Source: Gemmatimonadota bacterium (GTDB lineage: Bacteria; Gemmatimonadota; Gemmatimonadetes; Longimicrobiales; Gaopeijiaceae). From it: a DNA stretch of 64,000 bases. Each line of letters opens with the position of its first letter. Within the stretch, counting starts at the first letter, position 1. The position numbers and the translations under genes were made by a program. The stretch covers positions 34,005-98,004 of the forward strand of contig JAOTVA010000002.1 in the NCBI GenBank assembly GCA_029863645.1. The letters run 5' to 3'. The notes below the pieces were generated by a model, which was not told where the DNA came from, made no database searches, and worked only from the letters and a program-made list of their open reading frames with translations. This document shows, in pieces, positions 17,218 through 26,808 of the stretch.

Positions 17218-17246
17218 TTGACGCCTTCTCGGGGTCCCCATATCCT
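17218..17246 (+). promoter_or_regulatory. Sigma-70 promoter of guaB
   Basis: TTGACG (17218-17223), an exactly 17-nt spacer and TATCCT (17241-17246). Five of six and four of six bases match consensus. The predicted transcript start near 17253 gives a leader of about 105 nt before guaB. Confidence 0.65.
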
Positions 17247-17299
17247 CTCCTATGCAGAGAGGAACGCTCTTCGGAGCTAGCAACATCAGCCCCTTCGAG

Positions 17300-17356
17300 G
17301 CCCGATATCGGGCACTTACCGGGGTGGGCGTTTCGTTGTTCGAGGGGAGGTCCCTC
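17300..17356 (+). promoter_or_regulatory. guaB leader: perfect palindrome and ribosome-site hairpin
   Basis: GCCCGATATCGGGC (17300-17313) is a perfect 14-bp palindrome about 45 nt past the predicted transcript start. Further on, GAGGG (17342-17346) can pair with CCCTC (17352-17356), enclosing the GGGGAGG ribosome site just before ATG 17359. The first could be an operator or hairpin. The second could dampen translation. Confidence 0.4.
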
Positions 17357-17358
17357 TG

Positions 17359-18837
17359 ATGAGTGAGGCGCCCGGAGGGCATCCCCGGATTCTCAAGGAA
17401 GCGCTGACTTTCGACGACGTGCTTCTGATCCCCGGCCACTCTCGGGTGCATCCGAAGGACACCGACGTCTCAACGCTGGCCACGCGAGGCATCGAGCTGC
17501 GCATCCCGCTCATGGCCGCCGCCATGGATACGGTGACCGAGTCGGCGATGGCGATCCAGATGGCTCGAGAGGGTGGGATCGGCATCATTCACAAGAACCT
17601 CACGCCCGAGCGCCAGGCGAGCGAGGTGGACCGTGTGAAACGGTCCGAAAGCGGGATGATCCTGGACCCGATCACGCTGACCTCCGGTGCTTCGCTGCGG
17701 GACGCGCACGGGTTGATGGCGCGCTTTTCCATATCGGGCGTGCCGATCGTAGAGGAAGGCGGCCGCCTCGTAGGTATCGTCACGAACCGCGACCTGCAGT
17801 TCGAGACCGATCTCGACCTGCCAATCTCATCGGTGATGACGTCGGAGAATCTCGTCACGGTCTCCGTGGGGACGACGCTCGAGCAGGCCCAGGCGATTCT
17901 CCACGAGCACAGGATCGAGAAGCTGCCGGTCGTCGATCGTGATGGACGCCTGAGGGGCCTCATCACGGTGAAGGACATTTTCAAGCGCCGGATGTACCCG
18001 AATGCCTGCAAGGATCAGCATGGTCGCCTCCGGGTCGGTGCGGCCGTAGGTGCGTCGAACGCCGATCTTGAACGGGCTGCGATGCTGGTGGACGCGGGCG
18101 CCGACGTCATCGTGGTCGATACGGCGCACGGTCACTCCCAAGGCGTACTCGATGCCATTGCTCGCGTGCGCGAGCGCTTTCCGGACATCCAACTGATTGG
18201 CGGCAACGTGGGCACGGCGGAAGGTGCGCGCGCCCTCGTAGAGCGCGGTGTCGATGCCGTGAAGGTGGGCGTGGGACCCGGCTCTATCTGCACCACGAGG
18301 GTCGTGACCGGCGTCGGACTACCGCAGGTCACGGCCATCATGGATGCCGCCGAAGGTGCTGGTGGCGACGTACCGATCATTGCCGACGGTGGCATCCGGT
18401 ATTCGGGTGATATCGTGAAGGCGATCGCCGCCGGCGCACACTCCGTCATGATGGGGTCGATGCTCGCTGGAACGGATGAGTCGCCGGGCGAGAGCTTCCT
18501 GCTCGAAGGAAGACGGTTCAAGACCGTGCGAGGCATGGGGTCCCTTTCTGCCATGGAGGAGGGGTCGGCGGACCGTTATTTCCAAGAGGGCGAGCGAGAG
18601 AAGAACAAGCTCGTACCCGAGGGCATCGAGGCTCGTGTCCCGTACAAGGGCCCCGTGTCAGACACGCTCTACCAGCTCGTCGGGGGCCTCAGGAGCGGCA
18701 TGGGGTACTGCGGCACCGCGACAATGAAGGACCTTCGTACGAAGTCACGCTTCAATCGCGTGACTTCAGGCGGGTTGCGAGAGTCGCACCCCCACGACGT
18801 GACGATTACGCGCGAAGCGCCAAACTATCGCATGTAA
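17359..18837 (+). CDS. guaB: Inosine-5'-monophosphate dehydrogenase
   Basis: A 492-residue enzyme that oxidises IMP to XMP with NAD+, the committed step to guanine nucleotides. The catalytic loop [18 protein letters not shown] contains the active-site cysteine. The two CBS domains are inserted after about residue 95 ([20 protein letters not shown] and [20 protein letters not shown]). The flap and C-terminal [12 protein letters not shown] are also conserved. Length is normal. The ATG at 17359 has GGGGAGG upstream. The gene has its own promoter and a structured leader. Confidence 0.97.
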   Translation: MSEAPGGHPRILKEALTFDDVLLIPGHSRVHPKDTDVSTLATRGIELRIPLMAAAMDTVTESAMAIQMAREGGIGIIHKNLTPERQASEVDRVKRSESGMILDPITLTSGASLRDAHGLMARFSISGVPIVEEGGRLVGIVTNRDLQFETDLDLPISSVMTSENLVTVSVGTTLEQAQAILHEHRIEKLPVVDRDGRLRGLITVKDIFKRRMYPNACKDQHGRLRVGAAVGASNADLERAAMLVDAGADVIVVDTAHGHSQGVLDAIARVRERFPDIQLIGGNVGTAEGARALVERGVDAVKVGVGPGSICTTRVVTGVGLPQVTAIMDAAEGAGGDVPIIADGGIRYSGDIVKAIAAGAHSVMMGSMLAGTDESPGESFLLEGRRFKTVRGMGSLSAMEEGSADRYFQEGEREKNKLVPEGIEARVPYKGPVSDTLYQLVGGLRSGMGYCGTATMKDLRTKSRFNRVTSGGLRESHPHDVTITREAPNYRM

Positions 18838-18853
18838 CGGAGCTTACTCTGTT

Positions 18854-20056
18854 TTGAACCCGTCCCTCCGCACCTTGCGACTACGGACGGGGGTACTGTC
18901 CCTAGTCGCCTGCGGCTGTGCGGGGGGAACTGCGGTGTATACCATCCCGCCCCCGGAGTCCCCTGAGCTCTTGGCCCACTCGGTCGAGCGGGGCGCCGTC
19001 TACCAGCCGAGGCTGGACCCCGTGAGGGTTTCGCCACCGGCGGTGCGACTGGACGAGCTGTTGGCTTCACCAGTCTTCGGTGATCCAGTCGTGGACGGTG
19101 TTGTCGCGGAATGGGTCGGCTACTGGGAGCGTGAGGAGGCGGCCGCCATCCCACTCTTCCTCGGGCGCATGGCGAGCTTCGAGCAGGCCATCGACTCGGC
19201 TCTTTTGGTGAACGACCTGCCGGCCTCGCTCAAGTACCTCCCGTTCATCGAGAGCGGATATGATCCTGCCGCGGCGAGCGGTGCCCGGGCTGTGGGGCTG
19301 TGGCAGTTCATGGAGCCAACGGCCGAAGAGATGGGCTTGGAGGTCACCCGCCTTCTGGACCAAAGGCGGGATCCGATCCGCTCTACGGAGGCGGCGCTCG
19401 CCTATCTCTCCGAGCTGCGTATAAGCTTTGGCTCATGGTTCTTGGCACTGGCCGCGTATAACGCCGGCCCCACCCGACTGAGGCAGATCTTGCGCCGGCA
19501 CGCGCCTGACGAAGGGCCCTCCGACAGCCTCTATTGGACCCTGAGGCATCTCTTGCCACCTGAGACGCAGAACTTCGTCCCAAAGCTCTTGGGCGCGATT
19601 CTGGTGGCTCAGCGACCGGCGGCCCGCGAATCGGAGCTCGTTGAACCCGACGATCCCTTTCTGTTCGACGACGTCACGGTGCCCGGTGCCACCACGTTGG
19701 ATGTCGTGGCGGATGCTTCTGAGACGACCCTGCACGAGATCGAGTGGCTGAATCCGCAGTTCGTGCGTGGGATGACGCCACCAGGTCGTGAAAGCGGCTT
19801 GCGCGTACCGCCAGGGAAGGGTCCGACGTTCGAGCGGAACTACGCTGAGATCCCTGCGACGCAACGCGTCAGGTTCGTGGAGCACCAGGTCGAGGAGGGT
19901 GAAACGCTCTCGCACATCGCGCTTCGGTACGGCGTGATGGTCGCTGACTTGCACGAGGCGAACCCGGAGCTGCGTCCGCGCTATCTGCGCATAGGGACTC
20001 TGCTGACGGTGCCAGTGGCGCCGGGCGCACGCGGAGCTAATTCGGCCGGTAGTTGA
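18854..20056 (+). CDS. Membrane-bound lytic murein transglycosylase with LysM (MltD-like)
   Basis: A 400-residue lipoprotein. I start it at TTG 18854, which opens a short signal with lipobox SLVAC. The transglycosylase (SLT) domain spans about 105-255. Its catalytic glutamate is in PFIESGY and the typical GLWQFMEPTAEEMG and AYNAGPTRL follow. The last 130 residues contain one degenerate and one clear LysM (HQVEEGETLSHIALRYGVM). The enzyme cleaves glycan strands in the periplasm, leaving 1,6-anhydro ends. The order SLT then LysM matches MltD. The gene is only 16 nt after guaB and may be read through from it. Confidence 0.87.
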   Translation: MNPSLRTLRLRTGVLSLVACGCAGGTAVYTIPPPESPELLAHSVERGAVYQPRLDPVRVSPPAVRLDELLASPVFGDPVVDGVVAEWVGYWEREEAAAIPLFLGRMASFEQAIDSALLVNDLPASLKYLPFIESGYDPAAASGARAVGLWQFMEPTAEEMGLEVTRLLDQRRDPIRSTEAALAYLSELRISFGSWFLALAAYNAGPTRLRQILRRHAPDEGPSDSLYWTLRHLLPPETQNFVPKLLGAILVAQRPAARESELVEPDDPFLFDDVTVPGATTLDVVADASETTLHEIEWLNPQFVRGMTPPGRESGLRVPPGKGPTFERNYAEIPATQRVRFVEHQVEEGETLSHIALRYGVMVADLHEANPELRPRYLRIGTLLTVPVAPGARGANSAGS

Positions 20057-20064
20057 CCGGGCAG

Positions 20065-20553
20065 CTAAGGCGCTGTGTACTTGCCTGAGCGGCCACCTTC
20101 CTTCTCGACCAACCTGATGCCCTCGATCCGCATGCCGCGGTCGACCGCTTTCGCCATGTCGTAGACGGTGAGGAGCGCGACGGCCACGGCCGTCAGCGCT
20201 TCCATTTCGACGCCCGTCTGCCCACTCACCGTCGCCTCGGCACGTGCCCGAACACCGGGCAGGTCTTGATCCAGCTCCAAGGACACCTGAACACTGGCCC
20301 CCGGCAGGGCGTGGCAGAGGGGGATGAGATCGGCCGTCTTCTTCCCGGCCATGATCCCCGCGAGCTCTGCGACCTTGATCGGGTCACCCTTCTTGGTCTG
20401 GCCAGAGGCGATTACGGTGGCCGTGGCCGCTGCCATGACGATGCGTCCTTCCGCCACGGCGCGTCTGGACGTGACGTCCTTGGCCGAGACGTCCACCATA
20501 TTGGCCCGCCCTTCCGCGTCCAGGTGACTCAGCGCGTCGTCTCTACTGTTCAT
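20065..20553 (-). CDS. moaC: Cyclic pyranopterin monophosphate synthase
   Basis: A 162-residue MoaC, which with MoaA converts GTP to cyclic pyranopterin monophosphate for molybdenum cofactor. The signature [14 protein letters not shown] is intact and [31 protein letters not shown] follows as two conserved stretches. The start ATG overlaps the holB stop by 4 nt (ATGA), so the two are translationally coupled despite unrelated functions. No other moa gene is in the window. Confidence 0.95.
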   Translation of the reverse strand: MNSRDDALSHLDAEGRANMVDVSAKDVTSRRAVAEGRIVMAAATATVIASGQTKKGDPIKVAELAGIMAGKKTADLIPLCHALPGASVQVSLELDQDLPGVRARAEATVSGQTGVEMEALTAVAVALLTVYDMAKAVDRGMRIEGIRLVEKEGGRSGKYTAP

Positions 20554-21710
20554 GCAGTGGCTCCCTCGGGGCTCCCACTTCGCAGGGCCGTCCGTAGGTC
20601 ACGGACCAGGCCGCTCACGACGAGCTGGGGGTTCACGTTGGCCCACGCCAGCTCCCTCGCTCGCTCCACCGACCCGAAGGCGAGGGCCGCGGCAAAGGGA
20701 GCGACCTTCGCTTCGCTAACGCGCCGTTCGAGCTCAGCAACCGCGTCTTGGTTGAGGACCCGTGCCGATGCGCCTGCGGCGACCGCTGCCACGTCGCGCA
20801 CCCACTCTTCGACGAAGTCGAAGAGGTCGACCAGGCCCCTGGCGCCCGCTGGTGGAAAGCCGAGGGCGAGTCCGTACCCTTCCGAGCTCCCTGCGCCCAT
20901 TGCCGCGGCCACGATTTCATAGGCTCGCCGGCGAAGCCGCTCGAGAGGTCCCCGCTCCGATCCGTCCGGCAAGAAACCGAGGGCCCGTCCGGGGGCACCC
21001 TGCGACAGCCCCGCGGCCCATTCGGCCTCGGTCGCGTCCACATCGGCATCCTGTTGGAGGAAGTCGGAGACCGTGGCCCTCGGAAGGGGTCCGAGGTGCA
21101 GCGGCACAGTTCGGGACCGGATCGTAGGCAGAAGCCGTCCGGGCTCGCTGCTTGTCAGGATGAACTGGGCCGCCCCCGGTGGCTCCTCCAGCAACTTGAG
21201 CAACGCGTTGGCTGCCTCCGGGCTCGACTCCTGAGGCACGAGCAAGTCGGCTTCGCCGATAATGAAAACGGGTCCCCGCGCCATCACGGGACGCTTGTAG
21301 GCCTTGGCCCGAAGGCTCCTAACGGTGCCGAGGTAGAGCCCTCTCACATCGTCGCTGTGGCTCGCGCGCAGGGGGTGCTCTCGCCGCTCTGCGATGTCAT
21401 CGACACGCGCCTGCTCCAATGCTTCGACGAGTTTGTCACCCGTAGCGCCCTTGGGGCGGGGGAGGGGGAAGTACCAATGGACGTCGGGGTGCTCGAGGCC
21501 GAGCGCCATGCGGCACGGCGCACAGGAGCCGCACGGCTCCGCCGTGGGACGCTCGCAGACCAGGAGTTGCGCGAGCCACAACGCGACCCTCTGTTTGCCG
21601 ACGCCGCGGGCGCCATGCAATAAGAGCGCGGCTGGAAGCAGGTGCCGAAGATGCGCGCTAGCCAGGGACGCACGGGCTTCGGCATGTCCCATCACGGGAT
21701 GGAGACTCAT
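20550..21710 (-). CDS. holB: DNA polymerase III delta' subunit
   Basis: A 386-residue AAA+ clamp-loader protein. ATG 21710 begins [16 protein letters not shown], the usual delta' opening. The P-loop region [12 protein letters not shown] is followed by a cysteine cluster (CGSCAPC plus an upstream Cys) that forms the structural zinc site. [20 protein letters not shown] holds the conserved sensor region. The C-terminal collar domain is present. In delta' the P-loop is often not catalytic. Start and stop both overlap neighbours by 4 nt (envC upstream, moaC downstream). Confidence 0.88.
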   Translation of the reverse strand: MSLHPVMGHAEARASLASAHLRHLLPAALLLHGARGVGKQRVALWLAQLLVCERPTAEPCGSCAPCRMALGLEHPDVHWYFPLPRPKGATGDKLVEALEQARVDDIAERREHPLRASHSDDVRGLYLGTVRSLRAKAYKRPVMARGPVFIIGEADLLVPQESSPEAANALLKLLEEPPGAAQFILTSSEPGRLLPTIRSRTVPLHLGPLPRATVSDFLQQDADVDATEAEWAAGLSQGAPGRALGFLPDGSERGPLERLRRRAYEIVAAAMGAGSSEGYGLALGFPPAGARGLVDLFDFVEEWVRDVAAVAAGASARVLNQDAVAELERRVSEAKVAPFAAALAFGSVERARELAWANVNPQLVVSGLVRDLRTALRSGSPEGATA

Positions 21711-22927
21711 GCGCCCGACGTGGGCTTGAGCCACTGCAGCGGATCCTGGGCGCGCGGCAAGTCGCCGTCTACCGGTGCACGGATCTGAAACTCCAGGTGC
21801 GGGCCCTCTGGTGTGTCCCCGCCGCCGACCGTGCCCACGACCTGCCCCGCCAGGACGTCGCGACCTTCCACGACGCCGATCTCCTCGAGGTACATGTAAT
21901 GCGTGTAAAAGCCGCCACCGTGATGGAGAATGACGATGGGTCCGTATCCTTCGAACGGGCCCGCGAACAATACCTGGCCCGCCCGCACCGCACGTACTGG
22001 CGTCCCGGGTGGGGCGGCGAGGCCGATGCCGTTCCAACGGAAGGTAGTGCCGTTGGGGCGCCGTTCGAGGCCGAAGCGATAGATAAGATCCCCTTGGAGC
22101 GGCCAGTCCAGCGACCCCGCATCGCCCGTCGTGATCGCGGTGCCCCCGGATCGGAGGCGACTGGCTTCCAGCGCGCGTCGACGCTCCTCGAGGCTCACGA
22201 TGAGCGTCGTCATACGAACCTCGTCGGCCTCGAGCTCCTCGATGCGGGACGCCGCCCGTTCCTGGCGTGCCCTGAAGTCGACGAGCGCCCGCTCTCGTTC
22301 GTTTTCGACAGACCGTAACTCAGCGACTTCGGAGACCCGGTCTTGCCGTAGCGAGCCGAGAAGGGCCATCCGCTCCCTCAGGTCGTCGTTCTGGTCAACG
22401 AGCTCGTCTTGCAGGAGCCTCACGCGCTCGACGAGCTGGCGATCGGATGACGCGATCTGCTGCAGGTACCGATATCGATTCAACAGATCGGTGAACGAAC
22501 GGGCTCCGAGCAGGACCTGAACCGTGTGCAGCGCTCCCATCTTGTAGATGTCGCGGAGGCGCCGGTTGAGGACTGCCTCGCCTTCCGAGAGTCGGTCCTG
22601 CGAGTAGATCAGGTCGCGTGTGGTATTCTCGATCTGCTCGGACGTCGCATCCGACTGGAACTCGACCTCGGCCAGAATCGCCGTCGTGGACGAGAGGCGG
22701 CGCTCCACGTTCGCCAGCTCCTGGGACACGTCCCGGACCTGGTTGCGCATGTCTCCAAGCTGGCGCTCCAGCTGCGCACGTTCCTCGCGGATCTGCTCGA
22801 GTCTGCGCTGGCTCTGTTGGATTTCCTGCCCGAGGTTGGGATCTTGAGCGACGGCACGCCGCGTGCCAAAGATCGAGCCGAGGCAGACCATCGCGACGAT
22901 GCAATTCACGCCGCCCCGGGTCACCAT
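21707..22927 (-). CDS. envC: EnvC-like murein hydrolase activator (coiled coil plus degenerate LytM)
   Basis: A 406-residue periplasmic protein with a signal peptide (cleavage near AVAQD), long coiled coils over about 30-255 (rich in Glu, Arg, Gln) and a C-terminal LytM/M23 domain. The zinc ligands of active M23 enzymes are altered: RWNGIGLAAP lacks the His and Asp, and GPHLEFQI has Glu where His is expected. Loss of these residues is the hallmark of EnvC, which activates amidases rather than cutting murein itself. It follows ftsX with a 1-nt TGATG overlap, matching the FtsEX-EnvC partnership in cell separation. Confidence 0.88.
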   Translation of the reverse strand: MVTRGGVNCIVAMVCLGSIFGTRRAVAQDPNLGQEIQQSQRRLEQIREERAQLERQLGDMRNQVRDVSQELANVERRLSSTTAILAEVEFQSDATSEQIENTTRDLIYSQDRLSEGEAVLNRRLRDIYKMGALHTVQVLLGARSFTDLLNRYRYLQQIASSDRQLVERVRLLQDELVDQNDDLRERMALLGSLRQDRVSEVAELRSVENERERALVDFRARQERAASRIEELEADEVRMTTLIVSLEERRRALEASRLRSGGTAITTGDAGSLDWPLQGDLIYRFGLERRPNGTTFRWNGIGLAAPPGTPVRAVRAGQVLFAGPFEGYGPIVILHHGGGFYTHYMYLEEIGVVEGRDVLAGQVVGTVGGGDTPEGPHLEFQIRAPVDGDLPRAQDPLQWLKPTSGA

Positions 22928-23781
22928 CAGAGGTCCTCCAGATGGCGGCGGATCGCGAGTAGGCTCGAGAAGGCACCAAACAGACAGCCGGCCCCGAGCG
23001 CGAGCGCTACCCAGCTGTCGGGCATCCACGCGACTTCGAACAGGTAGGTGTATACGCCGCGGTAAGTCGCGTAGGTCAGAGCCCAGGCAATAGCGCCCCC
23101 GAGGAGGCCTGCCATCGCGCCCTCCAGAAGGAATGGCCTCCTTATGAAGCCGTTCGTCGCGCCTACCAGGCGCATCACGTAGATCTCCTCGCGGCGCGCG
23201 AAGATGGCGATCCGAAGCGCCGTGCCGATGATGAGCGCCGCCACGAGCGCAAACGCCGAGCCCAGCACCGCCGTCGTCGCCGCGCCGATGCGGCGGAGCG
23301 TAAAGAGCTTGTCGACCCACTCCCGCCCGTAGCGCGCGTCCTCGACGAACGGATACAGCAGCGCTGCTTCGGAGACGCGTTGGACGATATCGGGACTCCG
23401 GGACCCCGGGCGTAGCTCTACCTCCAGCGACTGCGGGAGCGGATTGACCTCCAGGTCGGTGAAGAGCGCTCCGAACTCCGGCAACTCCACCCGCGCACGT
23501 TCCAGGGCGTCCCGCTTCGAGATGAATCTCACGGAACGGACTTCGGGGATTGCCGCGAGCTCGGTGAGGAGCAGGTCGATCTCGCTCTGACGGGCATCGT
23601 CGCGCAGGTAGACGGCGACCTCGACCCGCTCTTCGATCGACGAGAGCGCGAGCTGTAGGTTATACGTCGCCAAGCCGAAAAGCCCAACGACGTAAAGGGC
23701 GAGCCCGACCATGGCGGACGCGAGGCCCGTAAGAACCGGCGCGCGCCTGAACGCGGCGATCGCTTCGCGGAGTGCGTACAC
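22927..23781 (-). CDS. ftsX: Cell division protein FtsX (permease-like)
   Basis: A 284-residue inner-membrane protein with the FtsX plan: one N-terminal membrane segment (LASAMVGLALYVVGLFGL), a periplasmic loop of about 130 residues with a FtsX ECD fold, then three membrane segments. FtsX couples ATP use by FtsE to activation of EnvC and amidases at the septum. GTG 23781 is preceded by GGAGGG inside the end of ftsE. Gap to ftsE is 6 nt. Confidence 0.92.
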   Translation of the reverse strand: MYALREAIAAFRRAPVLTGLASAMVGLALYVVGLFGLATYNLQLALSSIEERVEVAVYLRDDARQSEIDLLLTELAAIPEVRSVRFISKRDALERARVELPEFGALFTDLEVNPLPQSLEVELRPGSRSPDIVQRVSEAALLYPFVEDARYGREWVDKLFTLRRIGAATTAVLGSAFALVAALIIGTALRIAIFARREEIYVMRLVGATNGFIRRPFLLEGAMAGLLGGAIAWALTYATYRGVYTYLFEVAWMPDSWVALALGAGCLFGAFSSLLAIRRHLEDL

Positions 23782-23787
23782 GGTGGC

Positions 23788-24459
23788 CTAACCCTCCGCC
23801 GAATCGAACACGAGCTCGCCGTGGTCGAGCTCGAAGACCCGAGCGTGCGGATAGCGTCGCACCAACTCCAGGTCGTGTGTGGCCATCAAGACTGCCATGC
23901 CTTTGGCGTTGATGTCCCAGAAGAGGTCCAGCACCCCCCGCGTTGCGCGGTCGTCGAGGTTGCCGGTGGGCTCGTCAGCAAGCAAGACGAGTGGGTCGTT
24001 CGCCAACGCTCGCGCGATGGCCACGCGCTGTTGTTCCCCGCCCGACAGCTCATTCACGTAGGCGCCCGCCATGGTCGACAGACCCACCTGACTCAGCAGG
24101 CGCTGAGCCCTCGATGTGATCGCGGCCCTGGGCGTTCCGGTCACCTCCAACACGAAGGCGACGTTCTCCTGCGCTGTACGCCCTGGCAGAAGCCGGAAAT
24201 CCTGGAAGACGAAGCCGACCCGCCGCCGCACCTTCCAGATGTGCCGCTGCGTCACCTTTTCCGAGGAAAATCCGGTCACACGCACCTCGCCTTTCGTCGG
24301 ACGATCGGACATGTGGACGAGGCGCATGGTGGTGGACTTGCCGGAGCCGGAGTGGCCCGTCAAAAAGGCGAATTCGCCTTTCTTGAGGTGGAAGGACACG
24401 TCCCGAAGCGCGTATCCGCGCTTCGGATATTCCCTCGACACATTCGTAAGTTTGATCAC
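23788..24459 (-). CDS. ftsE: Cell division ATP-binding protein FtsE
   Basis: A 223-residue ABC ATPase. Walker A is [13 protein letters not shown], the signature is [15 protein letters not shown] and Walker B is [13 protein letters not shown]. All match FtsE. It partners with FtsX to transmit ATP-dependent conformational changes across the inner membrane during division. The start is GTG 24459 ([12 protein letters not shown]). The gene heads the ftsE-ftsX-envC series, followed by holB and moaC. Confidence 0.95.
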   Translation of the reverse strand: MIKLTNVSREYPKRGYALRDVSFHLKKGEFAFLTGHSGSGKSTTMRLVHMSDRPTKGEVRVTGFSSEKVTQRHIWKVRRRVGFVFQDFRLLPGRTAQENVAFVLEVTGTPRAAITSRAQRLLSQVGLSTMAGAYVNELSGGEQQRVAIARALANDPLVLLADEPTGNLDDRATRGVLDLFWDINAKGMAVLMATHDLELVRRYPHARVFELDHGELVFDSAEG

Positions 24460-24504
24460 CGGACAAAGCCCGTTCGAGACACGACCTTGCTCCGGAAAGG
24501 AAGG

Positions 24505-25449
24505 TTAGACATGGGCCTGACTCATGTCAAAGCGTGCGTTCGCGAGCCGGGCGGCCAGGCGCACGGCGTGGAGCATCGAGGAGCGGTCGGCACGACCCGT
24601 GCCGGCGATGTCGAAGGCCGTCCCGTGGTCTGGCGATGTGCGGACGAAGGGAAGCCCGATCGTCACGTTCACGCCCGCGCCGAAGGCTACGGTCTTGAAG
24701 GCAGCCATGCCGACATCGTGGTATGGTGCCACCACGGCATCGAACTCCCCAGCTAGGGCCCGCGAGAACACAGTGTCTGCGGGAATGGGACCTTCGACGC
24801 ACAGGCCGGCCTCGCGCAACCGGGTGAGAGCGGGAGCGAACACGAGGGCTTCCTCCGACCCGAAGAGCCCACCGTCGGAGGCATGTGGATTGAAGGCGCA
24901 CAGGGCCAGGCGGGGGCGCTCGATACCCCAGTCACGGCGGAGGGCGTCGTCCAGGAGCTCGGCCTGTGCCACGAGGAGGGACTCGTCAACGGCGTCGGGC
25001 ACGTCCCTGAGGGCCAGGTGAGTGGTGGCGAGCAGCACGCGGAGGGGCGCGTCGAAGCGCGTGCGTTCCGCAGCCATGAGCATGCCCACCCGGGGGCTGC
25101 CGGAGAGCGCCGCGAGCATCTCTGTCTGACCCGGGACGTCCCAACCCGCGGCACGAAGTGACGGTTTGTGCACCGGACCGGTCACGACTGCGTGGACCTC
25201 TCCGGCGAGTGCCATCGCGACCGCCCGCTCGATCGAGCCCGCGCTCTCGGAGCCGGCTTGTGCGTCTGACATGCCGACCGCGGGGGTCCCGCTCCCGACC
25301 TCGTCGCGAGGAGTCACCCCGTGCGGACCGACGATGAAGAACGACGCTTCGAAGCCTTCGGTTGTCAGCGTGTCGATAGCCTGACACGCGACCTCGGGGC
25401 CGACGCCGCGGGGGTCACCAAGCGTGACAGCGATCTGAGGTCGAAACAC
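24505..25449 (-). CDS. pdxA: 4-hydroxythreonine-4-phosphate dehydrogenase
   Basis: A 314-residue PdxA, which oxidises 4-phosphohydroxy-threonine for pyridoxal phosphate synthesis. The opening VTLGDPRGVGPE is characteristic, and the metal-binding histidines are found in TGPVHKPSL, VAPYHDVGM and SPDHGTAFD. It starts at GTG 25449, overlapping by 1 nt (TAGTG) the stop of the upstream SurA-like gene. Pairing of pdxA with surA is common in Proteobacteria. Confidence 0.93.
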   Translation of the reverse strand: MFRPQIAVTLGDPRGVGPEVACQAIDTLTTEGFEASFFIVGPHGVTPRDEVGSGTPAVGMSDAQAGSESAGSIERAVAMALAGEVHAVVTGPVHKPSLRAAGWDVPGQTEMLAALSGSPRVGMLMAAERTRFDAPLRVLLATTHLALRDVPDAVDESLLVAQAELLDDALRRDWGIERPRLALCAFNPHASDGGLFGSEEALVFAPALTRLREAGLCVEGPIPADTVFSRALAGEFDAVVAPYHDVGMAAFKTVAFGAGVNVTIGLPFVRTSPDHGTAFDIAGTGRADRSSMLHAVRLAARLANARFDMSQAHV

Positions 25450-26771
25450 TACATGCGAATGTCGATGTACGTATTCGCTCTCAGCGTCTCTAGGACCCGT
25501 TCTCGCCTCTTGAGCTCCTGGAGCTGGTTTGCGAGGAGAGGGCGCACGTCTTCGAACGTAAACGCGCCCGCCTCGCGGGTACTCATGACCTTGACCACAG
25601 ACAGTCGGAGGTCACTCGGAGCTCCCGAGCCTTGTTGGTACTCCAGGGGACCTATGACGTCTCCCACCGCCGCGGTCCGCAATGCCGCAAACGAAGGCGG
25701 TAGCTCTTGGAGTTGCTGGTACGCGATCGTGAGCGAGTCCGGTTCGGATGCGTCTCCGAATTCGTCGAAGAGGTCCGTCATGTTCTCTCCGGCCAGCGCC
25801 CTTTCGACGACGCGTCGGGCGATGTCCCGAGCTTGTGTAATGTCCGAAGGGCTCACGGCAGGCACCTTGAGGATGTGCCGGGCCTGTACCTCGCCGCGGC
25901 CGCGCGTACGCTCGACCTTGATGAGGTGGAAGCCGAACACCGATTCGGCGATGCCCATGCGGCCCGCCCCCAGCGCGAACGCGGCGTTCTCGAATTCGGA
26001 GACCATCTGCCCGCGGCGGAACCAGCCAACGTCCCCTCCCAGTGCGGCGGTCCCGAGGTCGTCAGAGTTTTCGGTCGCCAGGGCGGCGAAGTCCTCCCCA
26101 GCCTGAGCGCGGACGAGAAGCGAGTCGATTTCGGCTCGCGCGGCGGCTTTGGCGGTGTCGGCAGCCTGCGGACGAATCACCACCTGCCGGAAGGTCATCT
26201 GCCGCGGCCGCTGCTGCATCTGAGGCTGCAGTTCCTGGAACCGCTCGAGCAGTTCTTCGTCAGTCAACTCGATGGGGCGCGCCGTGCGTAACTGGCTCGC
26301 CATGTAGAGCTGCACGATCTGCTGCTGACGGGCCTCGGTGCGACGCATCTCTCGGTACTCGGCGAGCGTCATGCCGATGTCCCTAAGCGCGGCCTGAAGC
26401 GCCGGCTGGCCCCCGAACTGGACCGCCAGTTGATCAATGAGCTCGGTGATCTGCTGATCGAGGGATGCCTCGTCGACCTGAATGAGGGTATCGCGAGCGG
26501 CCGCCTGAATCACGAGCAACCGATCCACCCAGGACATCAGCACGTCATCGAGGAAGGCCTCGTACTGAGGATGGCCTGGTGCAGGGGTAGTCGAGTCGGC
26601 GAGCTGCATCTGCTGCGCTTCGAACGTTACCTGGGACTCCAAGATCGCAGAGTCACCCACCATGGCGACGACGCGGTCGACGACCCCGAGCTGCAAGTCC
26701 GCTTGAGCCGCCGCGGCCGACGGCATACACAGCGCAATCAGGGCCAAGAATGAAGCGAGCCGTGTCATCAT
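25449..26771 (-). CDS. surA: SurA-like periplasmic peptidyl-prolyl isomerase
   Basis: A 440-residue protein with a signal peptide (cleavage near AAAQA), an N-terminal SurA-type chaperone domain and two parvulin-like segments. The first is clear ([11 protein letters not shown] to FGFHLIKVE, including [12 protein letters not shown]). The second is shorter ([16 protein letters not shown]). In the family these proteins guide outer-membrane proteins through the periplasm. The start is the ATG-ATG pair at 26771. It sits between a second PPIase gene and pdxA, whose start its stop overlaps. Confidence 0.85.
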   Translation of the reverse strand: MMTRLASFLALIALCMPSAAAAQADLQLGVVDRVVAMVGDSAILESQVTFEAQQMQLADSTTPAPGHPQYEAFLDDVLMSWVDRLLVIQAAARDTLIQVDEASLDQQITELIDQLAVQFGGQPALQAALRDIGMTLAEYREMRRTEARQQQIVQLYMASQLRTARPIELTDEELLERFQELQPQMQQRPRQMTFRQVVIRPQAADTAKAAARAEIDSLLVRAQAGEDFAALATENSDDLGTAALGGDVGWFRRGQMVSEFENAAFALGAGRMGIAESVFGFHLIKVERTRGRGEVQARHILKVPAVSPSDITQARDIARRVVERALAGENMTDLFDEFGDASEPDSLTIAYQQLQELPPSFAALRTAAVGDVIGPLEYQQGSGAPSDLRLSVVKVMSTREAGAFTFEDVRPLLANQLQELKRRERVLETLRANTYIDIRM

Positions 26772-26808
26772 GGGTGCGTCGTAACCTCGGGCGAGCTGGT
26801 GGTTCCGG

